Assembly (NCBI RefSeq): GCF_002115725.1
Contig: NZ_JFKD01000014.1
Location: 61,565-125,564 of the forward strand
Direction of reading: 5' to 3'
DNA from: Marivita cryptomonadis
GTDB taxonomy: Bacteria > Pseudomonadota > Alphaproteobacteria > Rhodobacterales > Rhodobacteraceae
Length of the DNA: 64,000 bases
A program made the position numbers and the translations under genes. Below are positions 1 to 9,264 of this stretch, in pieces. The notes under the pieces were generated by a model. The model was not told the origin of the DNA. It did no database searches and saw only the letters and a program-made list of their open reading frames with translations. Each line of letters begins with the position of its first letter. The stretch's first letter is position 1.

Positions 1-119
1 TCTTTTCGGAGCATACCGAGGACGCGCGAAACCGGCCCGGTGCGCATCCGAACATCGACCGCCTGCTTGAGATACAAGGTGGTGGTGCGCCTTTGACCAT
101 CCGACTCGTGAAGCAGTAA
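1..119 (+). CDS. 3' end of an unidentified gene (partial)
   Basis: An open frame enters from the left edge (first full codon at 3) and stops with TAA at 117-119, giving the last 38 residues of a protein ending in LTIRLVKQ. The codon use looks coding. I do not recognise the family from this tail, so no function is offered. The next gene starts 67 bases later on the same strand. Confidence 0.5.
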   Translation, partial: FSEHTEDARNRPGAHPNIDRLLEIQGGGAPLTIRLVKQ

Positions 120-186
120 GCGGCTCTGCTGCCGCTGGTAAAGCACTGACATGGTTTAAGGCTATGATGTAGGGGAGGCCGAAGGC

Positions 187-891
187 GTGCTGCCCCGTTC
201 GTCCAACAGCACCTCGCGGCATGATCCGGGCTCCTGCCGGGCGCCTTTGATAACCGTTGAACCCGCCGGGCCGGAGATTACCATCGACTTCATGAGAACT
301 CAAAACCAGATGCACGCCTTCTTGCGCAGAGCAGCGGCGCTTGCCGCCTTCGTCGCCCTGCTGTGGGCGATTCAGATCGTCAATTGGATCAGTGGCTATG
401 GCTTGAACCCAGCCTTCGGCCTGGTCCCGCGTCACGTCAGCGGGATGGATGGGATTGTCGCGATGCCCCTGCTGCACGGCAGTTTCGCCCACCTCATAGC
501 AAACACGCCGCCCTTGCTTGTCATGGGGGGACTGCTTATGGCAACCGCGACACGGGCCTTGTTGGCTGTGAACATGATGATAGTCGCGCTCGGCGGCGGC
601 CTCGTCTGGATACTCGGTAGCCCTGCAATTCACGTCGGCGCATCGGGGCTGATCTTCGGCTGGTTCGGCTTCCTGATTGCACGGGGCTTAGTCGATCGTT
701 CACCCGTCACACTGGGCGCCGCAGTCGTCATCGGGGGGCTCTATGGCTCCCTCCTGTGGGGCGTGCTGCCGGGGCAACCCGGAGTGTCTTGGGAAGCTCA
801 TCTGTTCGGCGCGCTCGCGGGCGTTGCGGCGGCTCTTCTGCTAAGAAGCCCGGTCCATGCACCACGTCTGCGCGGCGTTGACCGGCCATAG
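187..891 (+). CDS. Rhomboid family intramembrane serine protease
   Basis: A polytopic membrane protease that would cut transmembrane segments of other membrane proteins; its substrate is unknown. The rhomboid signature is intact: HGSFAHLIAN at residues 97-106, the serine motif GASG with Ser153, and the catalytic His205 in the last helix (WEAHLFGA). About six hydrophobic segments run from residue 45 to 220, so it is a minimal six-helix rhomboid. The start is ambiguous. GTG at 187 has a good Shine-Dalgarno (aggggagg, 8 bases upstream) and gives a 40-residue polar N-terminus. ATG at 292 would give 199 residues and begin just before the first helix, but its ribosome site is poor. The family call is secure; the start is not. 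Confidence 0.85.
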   Translation: MLPRSSNSTSRHDPGSCRAPLITVEPAGPEITIDFMRTQNQMHAFLRRAAALAAFVALLWAIQIVNWISGYGLNPAFGLVPRHVSGMDGIVAMPLLHGSFAHLIANTPPLLVMGGLLMATATRALLAVNMMIVALGGGLVWILGSPAIHVGASGLIFGWFGFLIARGLVDRSPVTLGAAVVIGGLYGSLLWGVLPGQPGVSWEAHLFGALAGVAAALLLRSPVHAPRLRGVDRP

Positions 892-1220
892 GGCAAGACT
901 TTCTTGGCTCAAAGCTGACATCCAACGACCATCTGGGATGCTGCAGTGCGGTCCGTCGAACCGGCTGTTCGCTGCGACCGCAAAGTCGGGGCACAAGCGA
1001 ACTCGCGGTCTGCAGGACCGTTCGGAACCAGGCGTTTTTCCGACCAATTGCCGATATTTGCCATATCTCAAACACCGCAAAAACCGGCAATGGCGGAGAG
1101 AAGCTGTGGATGCGGGGCAGCCACCAAACATATGCAATGGCACATCAAGCAAGTGAGTTGGCGCATAGGGCATTAGGCTTAACAGCGTCCTTCCACTATC
1201 ATCGGGTTCTGGAGGGGCCC
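892..1220 (+). other. Intergenic region, no gene seen
   Basis: About 330 bases between the rhomboid gene and the AraC-type regulator. Short frames exist on both strands, but none resembles a known protein and none has a convincing ribosome site. The stretch 900-1030 is GC-rich and non-coding in character. The promoter of the regulator must lie in the right half, but I could not pick a clear -35/-10 pair. Confidence 0.4.
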
Positions 1221-2231
1221 ATGCAGCGTTCATCTCAGAAACCGACGGTACATGTGGGAAAGGTCTGGCGGCTGATGCTCGCCGATCTTGGCCTGAGCGC
1301 CACGGCAGTTTTGCGCCGAGCGGGCCTGCCAAGCGGGCTGTTGGACGGTGACGGCAATCGCATCACACTGGATGAATTCTACGCACTTTGGGAAAGCTTT
1401 GACGCAGAGGCGCAGTCACCGACATTGGCGCTCAAGCTTGGCCAGATTGAAGCGAGCGAGTTCTTCGATCCTGCTTTCTTTGCGGCCATGTGCGCGCCCA
1501 ACATGACGGTGGCGGGGCAGCGGCTTGGTGAATTCAAACGCCTTGTCGGAGCCTTCAGCCTTGATGTGGAGGTGATGCCCGCCGCGACCCGATTTACCTA
1601 CCGGTGCAAGTCTCGACCTGATTTGCCAGCTACGCTTGCGGCAACCGAGATCGTCTTTCTTGTTAATTTGCTGCGCCGCGCCACGCGCAGGCGGGTTGTG
1701 CCGCAGGCTGTTGTCCTACCATCGGCACTCCAAGAGACCTCCGCCTTTGAAGACTGGTTCGGGTGTGGGGTCACTTATGGTGACACCGCGTCGTTCAGTC
1801 TCGATCCTATCGACGCCATGCGACCCTTCCTGACACATGACACTCAGATGTGGCAGTCCTTTGAGCCGGATTTGCGGCGTCGGATGGACGCCGCCCGCGA
1901 AGACCTCGGTATGCGCACCCGCGTCGAGAATGCCCTGCTGGAGCTGCTGCCAAGCGGACGGACGCAGATTGATGACGTAGCCGGTGAACTTGCCGTCAGC
2001 CGCCGATCACTCCAAAGGCGACTTTCGGAAGAGGGAACATCGTGGCTGGATGTTCTGAACGCCGCGCGTATGCGGCTGGCGCAGCACTATCTGACGAATA
2101 CCAAGCTTGGTGCGGCAGAGGTGAGCTTTTTGCTTGGTTTTGAGGACCCAAATTCGTTCTTCAGGGCATTTCGTCGTTGGACAGGCTCTACACCCGAGGC
2201 GTGGCGCGAGGCACATCGGCAGAGCGCCTAA
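1221..2231 (+). CDS. AraC family transcriptional regulator
   Basis: A 336-residue regulator with an N-terminal ligand-binding domain of the arabinose-binding type (about residues 1-195) and a C-terminal AraC double helix-turn-helix (about 235-336). The second helix-turn-helix is clear around VSFLLGFEDPNSFFRAFRRW, followed by the usual GSTPEAWR. The ATG at 1221 is chosen because ctggagggg sits just upstream; the frame is open back to 1110 but without a ribosome site there. The genes downstream on the same strand (DJ-1/PfpI protein, epimerase, GST stub) look like a small stress or detoxification set and are its likeliest targets. That is inference from position; no operator was identified. Confidence 0.9.
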   Translation: MQRSSQKPTVHVGKVWRLMLADLGLSATAVLRRAGLPSGLLDGDGNRITLDEFYALWESFDAEAQSPTLALKLGQIEASEFFDPAFFAAMCAPNMTVAGQRLGEFKRLVGAFSLDVEVMPAATRFTYRCKSRPDLPATLAATEIVFLVNLLRRATRRRVVPQAVVLPSALQETSAFEDWFGCGVTYGDTASFSLDPIDAMRPFLTHDTQMWQSFEPDLRRRMDAAREDLGMRTRVENALLELLPSGRTQIDDVAGELAVSRRSLQRRLSEEGTSWLDVLNAARMRLAQHYLTNTKLGAAEVSFLLGFEDPNSFFRAFRRWTGSTPEAWREAHRQSA

Positions 2232-2330
2232 ATGGCGCAAACCGCAAGTGTTGTGGCACGCCCTGCGAGTGACGCAGTCCGCCTGAGTGTCCACATTCAG
2301 ATCAACGCAATCTGATCATTGTGAGGACAC

Positions 2331-3083
2331 ATGACCACATCTACTGCTATCCGCCGCCACGCCAATTCAAGTATGGCGGGCAAGAAGGTTCTCTATATCG
2401 TTTCGAACCCTGCCACCCTTATGGGGTTTCCAGTTGGATTCTTCGCAGAGGAAATGACCGGCCCATTCTTTGACCTGATGCGGGCTGGCTGCACAGTCGA
2501 TATCGCTTCGCCCAAAGGGGGCAAGGTCGCGTTCGACGGCTTTTCGGACCCCGAAAATGAGGCGACGCAATATCCCAATGACCTGATCACGCTCGGGTTC
2601 AAGCACCACGCGACCTTTGGCAAACTGTTGGAAAACACCCCGTCCATCGCTGATCTCGATATCAGCCAGTATGATGCCGTCTGCGTCGCTGGCGGTGGTG
2701 GTCCGTTGGTAACGTTCAAAGACGATACCGCGTTGCACAAGCTGATCGCTGATTTCTACGAAAGCGGCAAGATCATCGGTCTGATATGCCACGGCACCTG
2801 CCTGATGCTCTGGACGACGCTGAGCGACGGCACGCTGATGGCGGATGGCAAGACTTGGACAGGCTATCCCGACAGCGAAGAACAGATGATGGATGCGGCT
2901 TTGGGGACCAAGGTGAACGAATACACCATCGAGACCGAGGCAAAGAAGAACCCCAACACCACATTTGAATCTGCGGCCCCGCTTGCGCCGTTTGCGATCC
3001 GTGACGGGCAGATCATCACTGGTCAGCAACAGAACAGCACACGGCTGTTCTCTGATCTGCTGATTGAGGCGCTGGCTGAATAG
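2331..3083 (+). CDS. DJ-1/PfpI family protein (type 1 glutamine amidotransferase-like)
   Basis: A 250-residue member of the DJ-1/PfpI superfamily, closest in layout to the Hsp31-like branch, whose members act as glyoxalases, chaperones or deglycases. The nucleophile elbow is visible as GLICHG, with Cys153 followed by His154, and a conserved acidic residue sits near position 41 (FFAEE). The start ATG at 2331 follows gtgagg; ATG at 2373 is an alternative that would drop a 14-residue leader. It lies 100 bases after the AraC gene and 45 bases before an NAD-dependent reductase, suggesting co-expression in carbonyl or electrophile defence. The exact reaction cannot be told from sequence. Confidence 0.85.
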   Translation: MTTSTAIRRHANSSMAGKKVLYIVSNPATLMGFPVGFFAEEMTGPFFDLMRAGCTVDIASPKGGKVAFDGFSDPENEATQYPNDLITLGFKHHATFGKLLENTPSIADLDISQYDAVCVAGGGGPLVTFKDDTALHKLIADFYESGKIIGLICHGTCLMLWTTLSDGTLMADGKTWTGYPDSEEQMMDAALGTKVNEYTIETEAKKNPNTTFESAAPLAPFAIRDGQIITGQQQNSTRLFSDLLIEALAE

Positions 3084-3128
3084 TCTGCCTAGCCTCTGCC
3101 ATCATCGAAAACCCCAAGGAGTATTCAA

Positions 3129-4136
3129 ATGACGAAAGTCTTCTTGACCGGCGCGTCCGGTTTCATTGCCAAACACATTCTGCGCGAACTGCTGGAACAG
3201 GGTTATCAGGTTCGCGCTTCAATCCGCTCTGACAAACGCAAGGCAGAATTGCAGGGGCTCTTTCCAGACGCGACACTGGAATTCGCCACATTGGACCTGA
3301 CCAAGGACGAAGGCTGGCAGGTTGCCCTGCAAGGCTGTGATGTCTTGATGCACACCGCCTCGCCATTTCCGCTGACAGAGCCGAAAGATCCTCAAGACTT
3401 GATCCGCCCAGCAGTCGACGGCACGCTCCGCGCGATGCGTGCGGCCAAACAAGCCGGAATGACGCGTGTGATTTTGACGTCGTCCTGTGCGGCGATCTAC
3501 AAGCAGTCGGACAAGCCGAAGATGCATCCGTCAGACGAAACCAACTGGACAACGCCTGAAGATCGTTCGGTCGGGTCCTATGAAGCCTCCAAGACACTAG
3601 CAGAAAAAGCCGCCTGGGACTTTGTCGCAGAGAACCCCAATATTGCGCTGACGACAATCAACCCCGGCGCAGTCTTTGGCCCACCGATGGATGCACGTTA
3701 TGGCGCGTCGCTTGAACTGGTCGAACAGTTGGTGACCGGCAAAATCCCGATGGCGCCACCTGTCGATATGGTGGCCGTTGATGTGCGGGACGTCGCGCGG
3801 ATGCATGTCGCAGCGATCAACCTTGAGGCGGCCAAAGGCGAACGCTTTGCGGCCGCAAGCGGAACCTATTCCTTGCTCGAATTTGGCAACATGCTGAAAA
3901 GCTGGGACGCCAGTCTGAAGACACCTGGCCGTGAGGCCCCCGTCTGGCTGCTACGGATCATGGGGCTGTTTTCCAAGGACGTCAAAGGTGTGCTCGAAAA
4001 TGTCGGCCGCACCCTCGCTGTGTCTAGCGCGAAGGCCGAAAAGACTTTTGGCTTCACTTTCATCCCGGTCAAGGATGCGCTGGTTGCTTCGGCGACAGCT
4101 GTGCAGACTCATAAACTTAAAGGGACGTCAAAATGA
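3129..4136 (+). CDS. NAD(P)-dependent epimerase/dehydratase, aldehyde-reductase-like
   Basis: A 335-residue extended short-chain dehydrogenase. The N-terminal Rossmann motif TGASGFIAKHIL (residues 7-18) binds the nucleotide, and the catalytic pair Tyr151/Lys155 (SYEASK) is intact, preceded by the TSSCAAIY strand with the active-site serine. The overall pattern matches the dihydroflavonol-4-reductase/aldehyde-reductase branch, which reduces aldehydes or ketones with NADPH, rather than sugar epimerases. Its stop overlaps the ATG of a truncated glutathione-transferase-like frame, so the original operon probably continued with a GST. The substrate is unknown. Confidence 0.85.
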   Translation: MTKVFLTGASGFIAKHILRELLEQGYQVRASIRSDKRKAELQGLFPDATLEFATLDLTKDEGWQVALQGCDVLMHTASPFPLTEPKDPQDLIRPAVDGTLRAMRAAKQAGMTRVILTSSCAAIYKQSDKPKMHPSDETNWTTPEDRSVGSYEASKTLAEKAAWDFVAENPNIALTTINPGAVFGPPMDARYGASLELVEQLVTGKIPMAPPVDMVAVDVRDVARMHVAAINLEAAKGERFAAASGTYSLLEFGNMLKSWDASLKTPGREAPVWLLRIMGLFSKDVKGVLENVGRTLAVSSAKAEKTFGFTFIPVKDALVASATAVQTHKLKGTSK

Positions 4137-4228
4137 TCACTTCATATCTGGGGGGCACACCCAAGTGCTACAAAGTGGCCATCGATCTTGAGGAAATCCT
4201 CGCGTTCTTAATGTGGTGCTGTCGGTAA
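4133..4228 (+). pseudogene. Truncated glutathione S-transferase remnant (N-terminal stub)
   Basis: The ATG at 4133 overlaps the stop of the preceding reductase (ATGA), the usual arrangement for a translated operon gene, but the frame ends after 31 residues. The peptide MITSYLGGTPKCYKVAID followed by LEEI resembles the start of GST-family proteins (a first strand, the thioredoxin-fold TPNxxKV turn, then the LEE helix). The rest of the protein is absent; the sequence to 4290 has no matching frame. I read it as a gene that lost its 3' part by deletion. The short match leaves some doubt. Confidence 0.45.
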
Positions 4229-4302
4229 TTGTGTCGACACCTGAGATATAGACTGCGATATGTCCCCTCTCTTTCTCATTTTTTTGACTCGGAGTGTATG
4301 CG

Positions 4303-5085
4303 GTGTTGCTCAACGTGAAAGCTTGCCTTGTTTATACCGCGCCTCAAGAGTGCGATGCGTTGCTTCAGGTGGAGCCAACGACAGATGGTGGTCAGCGCTG
4401 TGACAACCCGCGTCTTTTGCTCTTGTCGGGTTCCACCTTGCGGCTGGTCGAGGGTGAGGAATCGATAGGTATGCGCAGATGGATTACGGTGAGCAACCGG
4501 TTGGATTGCATTTTTGAAGCGCAGGTGGATGTGCGCAGAGTCGCTGCTAACCTGGACGAGCTACAGGAAACACCGCGATACCAGCTTCCCAGCGCGGTTT
4601 TGCAGTACCTTATGACGTCGCGCTACTGTCAATCGGACCTGTTTCTGGATTTCACAGCTTCCCAATTTGCTGGCTTATCGGGCGGTGCGTTGGTGCGGTC
4701 GATGAGCGATTGGGTCAAGTCAAACTTTACCTACGACATTTTCACGAGCAATCCTGGCACCACCGCGACCGACAGTTTCTCGTCCTTGCGCGGGGTGTGT
4801 CGGGACTACGCGCATGTTCTGATTGCACTTGTGCGTGCCATGGGCATTCCCGCGCGTTTCGTCAGCGCCTACGCGCCGGGCGTTAGGCCACAGGATTTTC
4901 ATGCCGTGGTCGAGGTGTTTCTTGACGGCGATTGGCACCTTGTCGATCCGACTGGTATGGCAACGCCGTCGGACATCGTGCGGGTGTGTGTGGGCCGGGA
5001 CGCAGCGGACGCATCATTCCTGACGTCTTATGGTGCGCTGAACCTGCAAGAGCAAAGCGTTCAGGTGGAGCGCGTGTCGACCTAA
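4303..5085 (+). CDS. Transglutaminase-like domain protein
   Basis: A 260-residue cysteine-protease-fold protein with the bacterial transglutaminase-like core. The catalytic triad is visible (numbered from the start used here): Cys166 in GVCRDYAHV, His200 in DFHAVVEVF and Asp215 in LVDPTGM. About 130 residues of beta-rich N-terminal domain come first. GTG at 4303 is preferred because ggag lies 8 bases upstream; GTG at 4294 is also in frame. It sits 137 bases upstream of the Anbu protease and faces the ATP-grasp/alpha-E/DUF2126 operon, the known neighbourhood of this family. Members are thought to act as peptidases or amidases on a product of that operon; none of this is proven here. Confidence 0.85.
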   Translation: MLLNVKACLVYTAPQECDALLQVEPTTDGGQRCDNPRLLLLSGSTLRLVEGEESIGMRRWITVSNRLDCIFEAQVDVRRVAANLDELQETPRYQLPSAVLQYLMTSRYCQSDLFLDFTASQFAGLSGGALVRSMSDWVKSNFTYDIFTSNPGTTATDSFSSLRGVCRDYAHVLIALVRAMGIPARFVSAYAPGVRPQDFHAVVEVFLDGDWHLVDPTGMATPSDIVRVCVGRDAADASFLTSYGALNLQEQSVQVERVST

Positions 5086-5222
5086 CGCGCGCTTTTGTTG
5101 TCCGTCACGTCACATTGCAGCAGGCTGCGCCGAAAAGCGCGGCACCATTGTTGTATAGTCTATGTTTCGAGACTAGAGCTTACGCGCAGCCTGATGAGCC
5201 TGCGTATTCTCTTGGATCAGAA

Positions 5223-5957
5223 ATGACTTATTGCGTCGGCCTCTACTTGAACCGTGGTCTGGTTTTCATGTCCGACACCCGCACCAATGCCGGGGTGGAC
5301 AACTTCTCGACGACCAAGAAGATGTTCTCTTGGGACGTGCCAGGGGATCGCGCAATCACGATCATGACCGCGGGCAATCTTGCCACGACCCAAGCCCTTA
5401 TCAGCATTCTTGAGGAACGTTCGAAAATCCCGACCGAACGCAAGCCGACGATTCTGGAATTGCCCACAATGTTCGAGGTTGCGCGTTTTGTCGGCGCGAC
5501 GCTGAAGCAAGTGATTCAGGGTGGAGGCGAAGACGGCCAGTCCGCAACATCCGCCTTCAAGGCGTCCGTGATCGTGGGCGGTCAGATCAAAGGCGGGATG
5601 CCAACGCTGTTTCTTGTCTATCCCGAAGGTAACTTTATCGAAGTAACCGAGGATGCCCCGTTTTTTCAGATCGGTGAAACGAAATACGGCAAACCAATCC
5701 TTGTCCGCGCCTATGATCCAGACATGTCTTTCGAAGACGCGATCAAACTGCTGATGGTGTCGTTTGATTCAACCATCAAAGCGAACCTGTCGGTTGGATT
5801 GCCTTTGGACATGCAGTTCTATGGCAAGGATAGTTTTGCGCTTGATACCCAACCGCGTGTGACAATCGACGACCCTTATTACCAATCGATCAGCACAAAT
5901 TGGGGCGACGCGCTGCGCAATGCCTTGATGCATCTGCCGAGCTACCAGCGCAAATAG
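5223..5957 (+). CDS. Anbu-type proteasome-like Ntn hydrolase (COG3484)
   Basis: A 244-residue proteasome-related peptidase. Removal of the initiator Met would expose Thr1, followed by Asp17 (SDTRTNAG) and Lys31/Lys32 (TTKKMF), matching the Thr1-Asp17-Lys33 active site of proteasome beta subunits and HslV. The length and the MTYCVGLYL start are typical of Anbu, a self-assembling bacterial proteasome homologue of unclear substrate. The frame is open upstream to 4932 inside the transglutaminase gene, but that extension would bury the catalytic threonine, so ATG 5223 is chosen. It ends 10 bases from the convergent transglutaminase gene. Activity in vivo is inference. Confidence 0.9.
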   Translation: MTYCVGLYLNRGLVFMSDTRTNAGVDNFSTTKKMFSWDVPGDRAITIMTAGNLATTQALISILEERSKIPTERKPTILELPTMFEVARFVGATLKQVIQGGGEDGQSATSAFKASVIVGGQIKGGMPTLFLVYPEGNFIEVTEDAPFFQIGETKYGKPILVRAYDPDMSFEDAIKLLMVSFDSTIKANLSVGLPLDMQFYGKDSFALDTQPRVTIDDPYYQSISTNWGDALRNALMHLPSYQRK

Positions 5958-5967
5958 GGTCGCGTCT

Positions 5968-6846
5968 TTAGCCCGCTATTGCGACATCCACGGCCTGCGT
6001 GTTGCTCTGACCGCCCGACGACCTTAGGTGGCCGCGCACCGGCGCAACATCGGAATAATCGCGACCGTAACCCGCGACGACGTGGTCGGTGCCGACAAGC
6101 GTGGCATTGGTTGGATCGTACTCGATCCAGCCCTGTAGCGGCCCGCACCATGCCCGCACCCAAGCGTGCATGGCATCTGCCCCCTCAAGCTTGACGCTAC
6201 CGGGTGGGGGCAAAGTGCGTAGATAACCGCTCACATACCCCGACGGAATGCCCAGCGACTGGAGGGCAAGGATCATGATATGGGTGAAGTCCTGACAAAC
6301 CCCGCGCTGGAGGCGGAACGCGTCCGCTGCGTCCGTATCCACAGTTGTCGCAGTTGCATCAAAGGTCATGGTCTCGTGTAGCGCTTTGCCAATGCGGATC
6401 ACGGTTTCAACGGCACTTGCCTCCGGCTGGTAAAGGTCTTTCGCAAAATCCCGGATTGCGGAGTTCGGTGGCAGACGGGGGCTTGGTCCAAGGAAATGAA
6501 GAGGCGACGTTGGACCAAGATCGGTCAGGGTATCGTGGTCAGACCGCAGGCGTTGAATACTCGGAGAAAGATCCTGCCAAAGCGATGGGGCGTCCATTTC
6601 GACGTGGCAGGAAAGGCGGATCGACATCTCTTTATGTTGATCTCGGTGCGCGCAAGAATGTGTTGTGTTGCCGAAAAAATCCACCCCCTCAGCCTTTGAT
6701 TCAGGCTCTGGGAAAACCTCCAGCAGATGGGTTGTCAGTTTTTGCCGCCCCAGCAGAGTTCGCGGCAATACACGGATCAGATGACGGCTGTTTGCAGCCG
6801 GGAGGTCGTAGTAATGAGCAATCGTCAGACGGATGCTATACTTCAC
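5968..6846 (-). CDS. Transglutaminase family protein (bacterial transglutaminase-like N-terminal and core domains)
   Basis: A 292-residue protein with a bacterial transglutaminase N-terminal beta domain (about 1-100) and a transglutaminase core. The triad is Cys184 (RGVCQDFTH), His227 (DAMHAWVRAW) and Asp244 (IEYDPTN). It is the last gene of a tight minus-strand operon, with 3 bases between it and the ATP-grasp/alpha-E gene. The families in this operon co-occur widely in proteobacteria, and the transglutaminase is supposed to cleave or transfer the peptide-like product made by the amidoligases. It is cytoplasmic, since no signal peptide is visible. Confidence 0.9.
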   Translation of the reverse strand: MKYSIRLTIAHYYDLPAANSRHLIRVLPRTLLGRQKLTTHLLEVFPEPESKAEGVDFFGNTTHSCAHRDQHKEMSIRLSCHVEMDAPSLWQDLSPSIQRLRSDHDTLTDLGPTSPLHFLGPSPRLPPNSAIRDFAKDLYQPEASAVETVIRIGKALHETMTFDATATTVDTDAADAFRLQRGVCQDFTHIMILALQSLGIPSGYVSGYLRTLPPPGSVKLEGADAMHAWVRAWCGPLQGWIEYDPTNATLVGTDHVVAGYGRDYSDVAPVRGHLRSSGGQSNTQAVDVAIAG

Positions 6847-6849
6847 GGG

Positions 6850-9261
6850 TCAAGCTAGATGATATTTGTTGAGCGTGTCGGAAATAGACCAAATGTCTTG
6901 TTTGAGCCGGTTCAGTCCCTTGGATGATATTGCTTCAGGTTCGCTGGTCGCAAGTTGTGTTTCGAGCAGCAAAACCTGACGCGCCACGTGGCTCATATGG
7001 TGGTCTTCTTGTTGGGTGGGAAGTTTGGCGATATGTTCTTTGGTGCGTGTGATGTGATAGCGGACCGCGCGTGGATTGCTTGGGTCAAGGGCCAATAGAT
7101 CGGTGACGGACCTGGCATTCGCGGCAATTTGGAACCGGGTGCGATGTGAGACAACGCTGTCCCCGACTTCCAAGGCAAGATCCAAAGCGCCACTTGATGG
7201 TTCGGTTAACAGGCAAGCGGCCAGCAGGTCACACATGTTCGCTGCACGCTCAAGAGAGGTGCCAATGCTCAGGAACCGCCATCCATCAGAGCGGTACATG
7301 TTTTCATGCACAAGACCTGCAAACCCTGTGACCTGGCGCAATAGGCGACTGATCTGAACCGGCGTGTCCTCAAGCTGGACATGCTGTCGATCAAGCATCT
7401 TGGCGTCTTGAACAAGCCCACGCAGTGCCATCATCCCATCGGGCGAAAAACGGTCACTAATCCGAGACGCCGCTTGCAGTGCTAGTTCCAATGGTTCGCC
7501 AAAGCGTGCGGCGATAGCAGACGCTTTTGGCTCTACACCAGCCATCAATTGGTCGCGGATAAAAGTCGGTATGACGTCTGAGTGATCAACACCATCGCAT
7601 ATCCGCGCGAAATACGCCCTGAATAGCCGCATATTCTGTTCAGAGCGTTCCACGTAGCGCCCTAGCCAAAACAGGTTATCCGCGGCGCGACTAGGCAGGA
7701 GCGCATGGGGCAGACTGTGTGGTATGGCTGTTGGGGATACCGACAAAAGGCTTGGCGTCTTGACCTGCCTTGGGCTCGTGACCCAGACATCTGCCACCTT
7801 GCCGCCTCGCTGCATTGCAAGCGCTTTGGCATCATCACCAGCGCTGATCCGTGCGTAGCCACCCGGCATCACGGCCCAGCCGTCTTCGGTGCGGACCATG
7901 GAGATGCGGATACACATGGGGCGGGCGACCATCTTTCCATCATCCCAGGCCGGGGTCGTCGACAAGGTCACGGCCTCTTGCCCGACAAGGTTATGCCCGC
8001 TGGTCTTGATCTTATTTGCTAAGTGCTGTGGATATGAAACGTCGCTAATTTCACTGAAATCTCTTGTCCGCGGGTCAGCCATCAGTGGTGCTGTCGAAAA
8101 AGCGTCTCCGACCATCATCCGTTCAATGTTGGTGATGACGTGATCACGTTGGCTGTCTTGGCCGCACCACCATGTCGCAATGTTGGGTAGCGCAAGACCG
8201 CGCCCCAAACGAGCCCGCGCGATTTTTGGGATAAAGGCCATCAGCGCGCGCGTCTCAAGCACGCCCGCTCCGACCATGTTCACCGTCCTGAGAGTGCCAG
8301 TGCGGATTGCCTCGACCAATCCTGCTGCACCCAGCATGGATGATGAGTCCAACTCAAGCGGGTCGAACATTGTGCTTGGCAGGCGGTTCCAAAGCAGAGC
8401 TATGGGTTTCAATCCGCCGACCGTGCGCACCATTGCTTTGCCGTCCTGCACGATCAGGTCTTCGCCTTCGACAAGCAGAAGCCCCAAATAGCGCGCCAGA
8501 TAGGAGTGTTCAGGGTAGTTTTGATTCATCGGCCCCGGCGACAGCAACGCGACTTCACCGGAGCTGCGTCCGCGCATATTCATCAATGTTTGCTGAAATT
8601 CCTGAAAGTACCCCGCCAACCTATGGATATTCGCGCCAGCAAAGAAGTTTGGAAACACGCGGCTCATCGCTATCCGGTTTTCAACGGCAAACCCGACAGA
8701 AGAAGGAGCCTCAATCAAATCGCTGATCACCCACCACTTCCCATCGGGGCCACGCCCAATTTCAAAGGACAGGGTATTTAGAAGATGCCCGCCTTGCTTA
8801 CTGACCCCGACCATGGGGCGCAGCCACGCGGGGTTCCGACTTAGCAGTTTTGCAGGCAATTGACCCGAGGCGACCAACGTATTGTCGCTGTAAAAATCCT
8901 GAAGGATGTATTCCAGCAGATCCGCTCGTTCTATCAATCCGTCGGAAATGACCTGCCATTCGTCTTCGCCGATGATTACAGGAATGTGGCTAAGCGGCCA
9001 TTCGCGTTCCGTCGACAGGGTCTCGTCGTACTGGCGGTACAGGACGCCAGCGTCGCGCAGATACTGGTCCCCGCGCAAAAAGCGTTTGCCCAGCTCATCG
9101 GGCGAGAGACGGCTAAGATGGTCAAAGAACGATGCCCAGACGGGTTTGACCGTCCCATCCGGAAGCACCATTTCGTCATTTAGCATTGCACCTTGCGCAC
9201 AATAGGACGCGAGCAGCTCATGCCCGATTTGTCCGCTTGTGAAAGGCTGGGGTGATTGCAT
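6850..9261 (-). CDS. Circularly permuted ATP-grasp and alpha-E domain fusion protein
   Basis: An 803-residue fusion. The first ~490 residues match the circularly permuted ATP-grasp type 2 family (old DUF404/DUF407), with characteristic strings such as VIIGEDEWQ, LSPGPMNQNYPEHSYLAR and NTLSFEIGRGPDGKWWV. From about residue 515 (SRAADNLFWLGRYVERSE) to the end it is an alpha-E domain (old DUF403), an all-helical partner. In many genomes these are two adjacent genes; here they are one frame. The predicted role is ATP-dependent amide or peptide bond formation on an unknown substrate. It starts 3 bases after the DUF2126 gene ends, so both are surely one transcript. Confidence 0.92.
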   Translation of the reverse strand: MQSPQPFTSGQIGHELLASYCAQGAMLNDEMVLPDGTVKPVWASFFDHLSRLSPDELGKRFLRGDQYLRDAGVLYRQYDETLSTEREWPLSHIPVIIGEDEWQVISDGLIERADLLEYILQDFYSDNTLVASGQLPAKLLSRNPAWLRPMVGVSKQGGHLLNTLSFEIGRGPDGKWWVISDLIEAPSSVGFAVENRIAMSRVFPNFFAGANIHRLAGYFQEFQQTLMNMRGRSSGEVALLSPGPMNQNYPEHSYLARYLGLLLVEGEDLIVQDGKAMVRTVGGLKPIALLWNRLPSTMFDPLELDSSSMLGAAGLVEAIRTGTLRTVNMVGAGVLETRALMAFIPKIARARLGRGLALPNIATWWCGQDSQRDHVITNIERMMVGDAFSTAPLMADPRTRDFSEISDVSYPQHLANKIKTSGHNLVGQEAVTLSTTPAWDDGKMVARPMCIRISMVRTEDGWAVMPGGYARISAGDDAKALAMQRGGKVADVWVTSPRQVKTPSLLSVSPTAIPHSLPHALLPSRAADNLFWLGRYVERSEQNMRLFRAYFARICDGVDHSDVIPTFIRDQLMAGVEPKASAIAARFGEPLELALQAASRISDRFSPDGMMALRGLVQDAKMLDRQHVQLEDTPVQISRLLRQVTGFAGLVHENMYRSDGWRFLSIGTSLERAANMCDLLAACLLTEPSSGALDLALEVGDSVVSHRTRFQIAANARSVTDLLALDPSNPRAVRYHITRTKEHIAKLPTQQEDHHMSHVARQVLLLETQLATSEPEAISSKGLNRLKQDIWSISDTLNKYHLA

Positions 9262-9264
9262 TGC

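Noticed and set aside
841..1332. Several overlapping frames of 76-163 codons around 0.85-1.3 kb
   Set aside because: No ribosome sites, no family resemblance, and arginine/proline-rich composition typical of random frames in GC-rich DNA.
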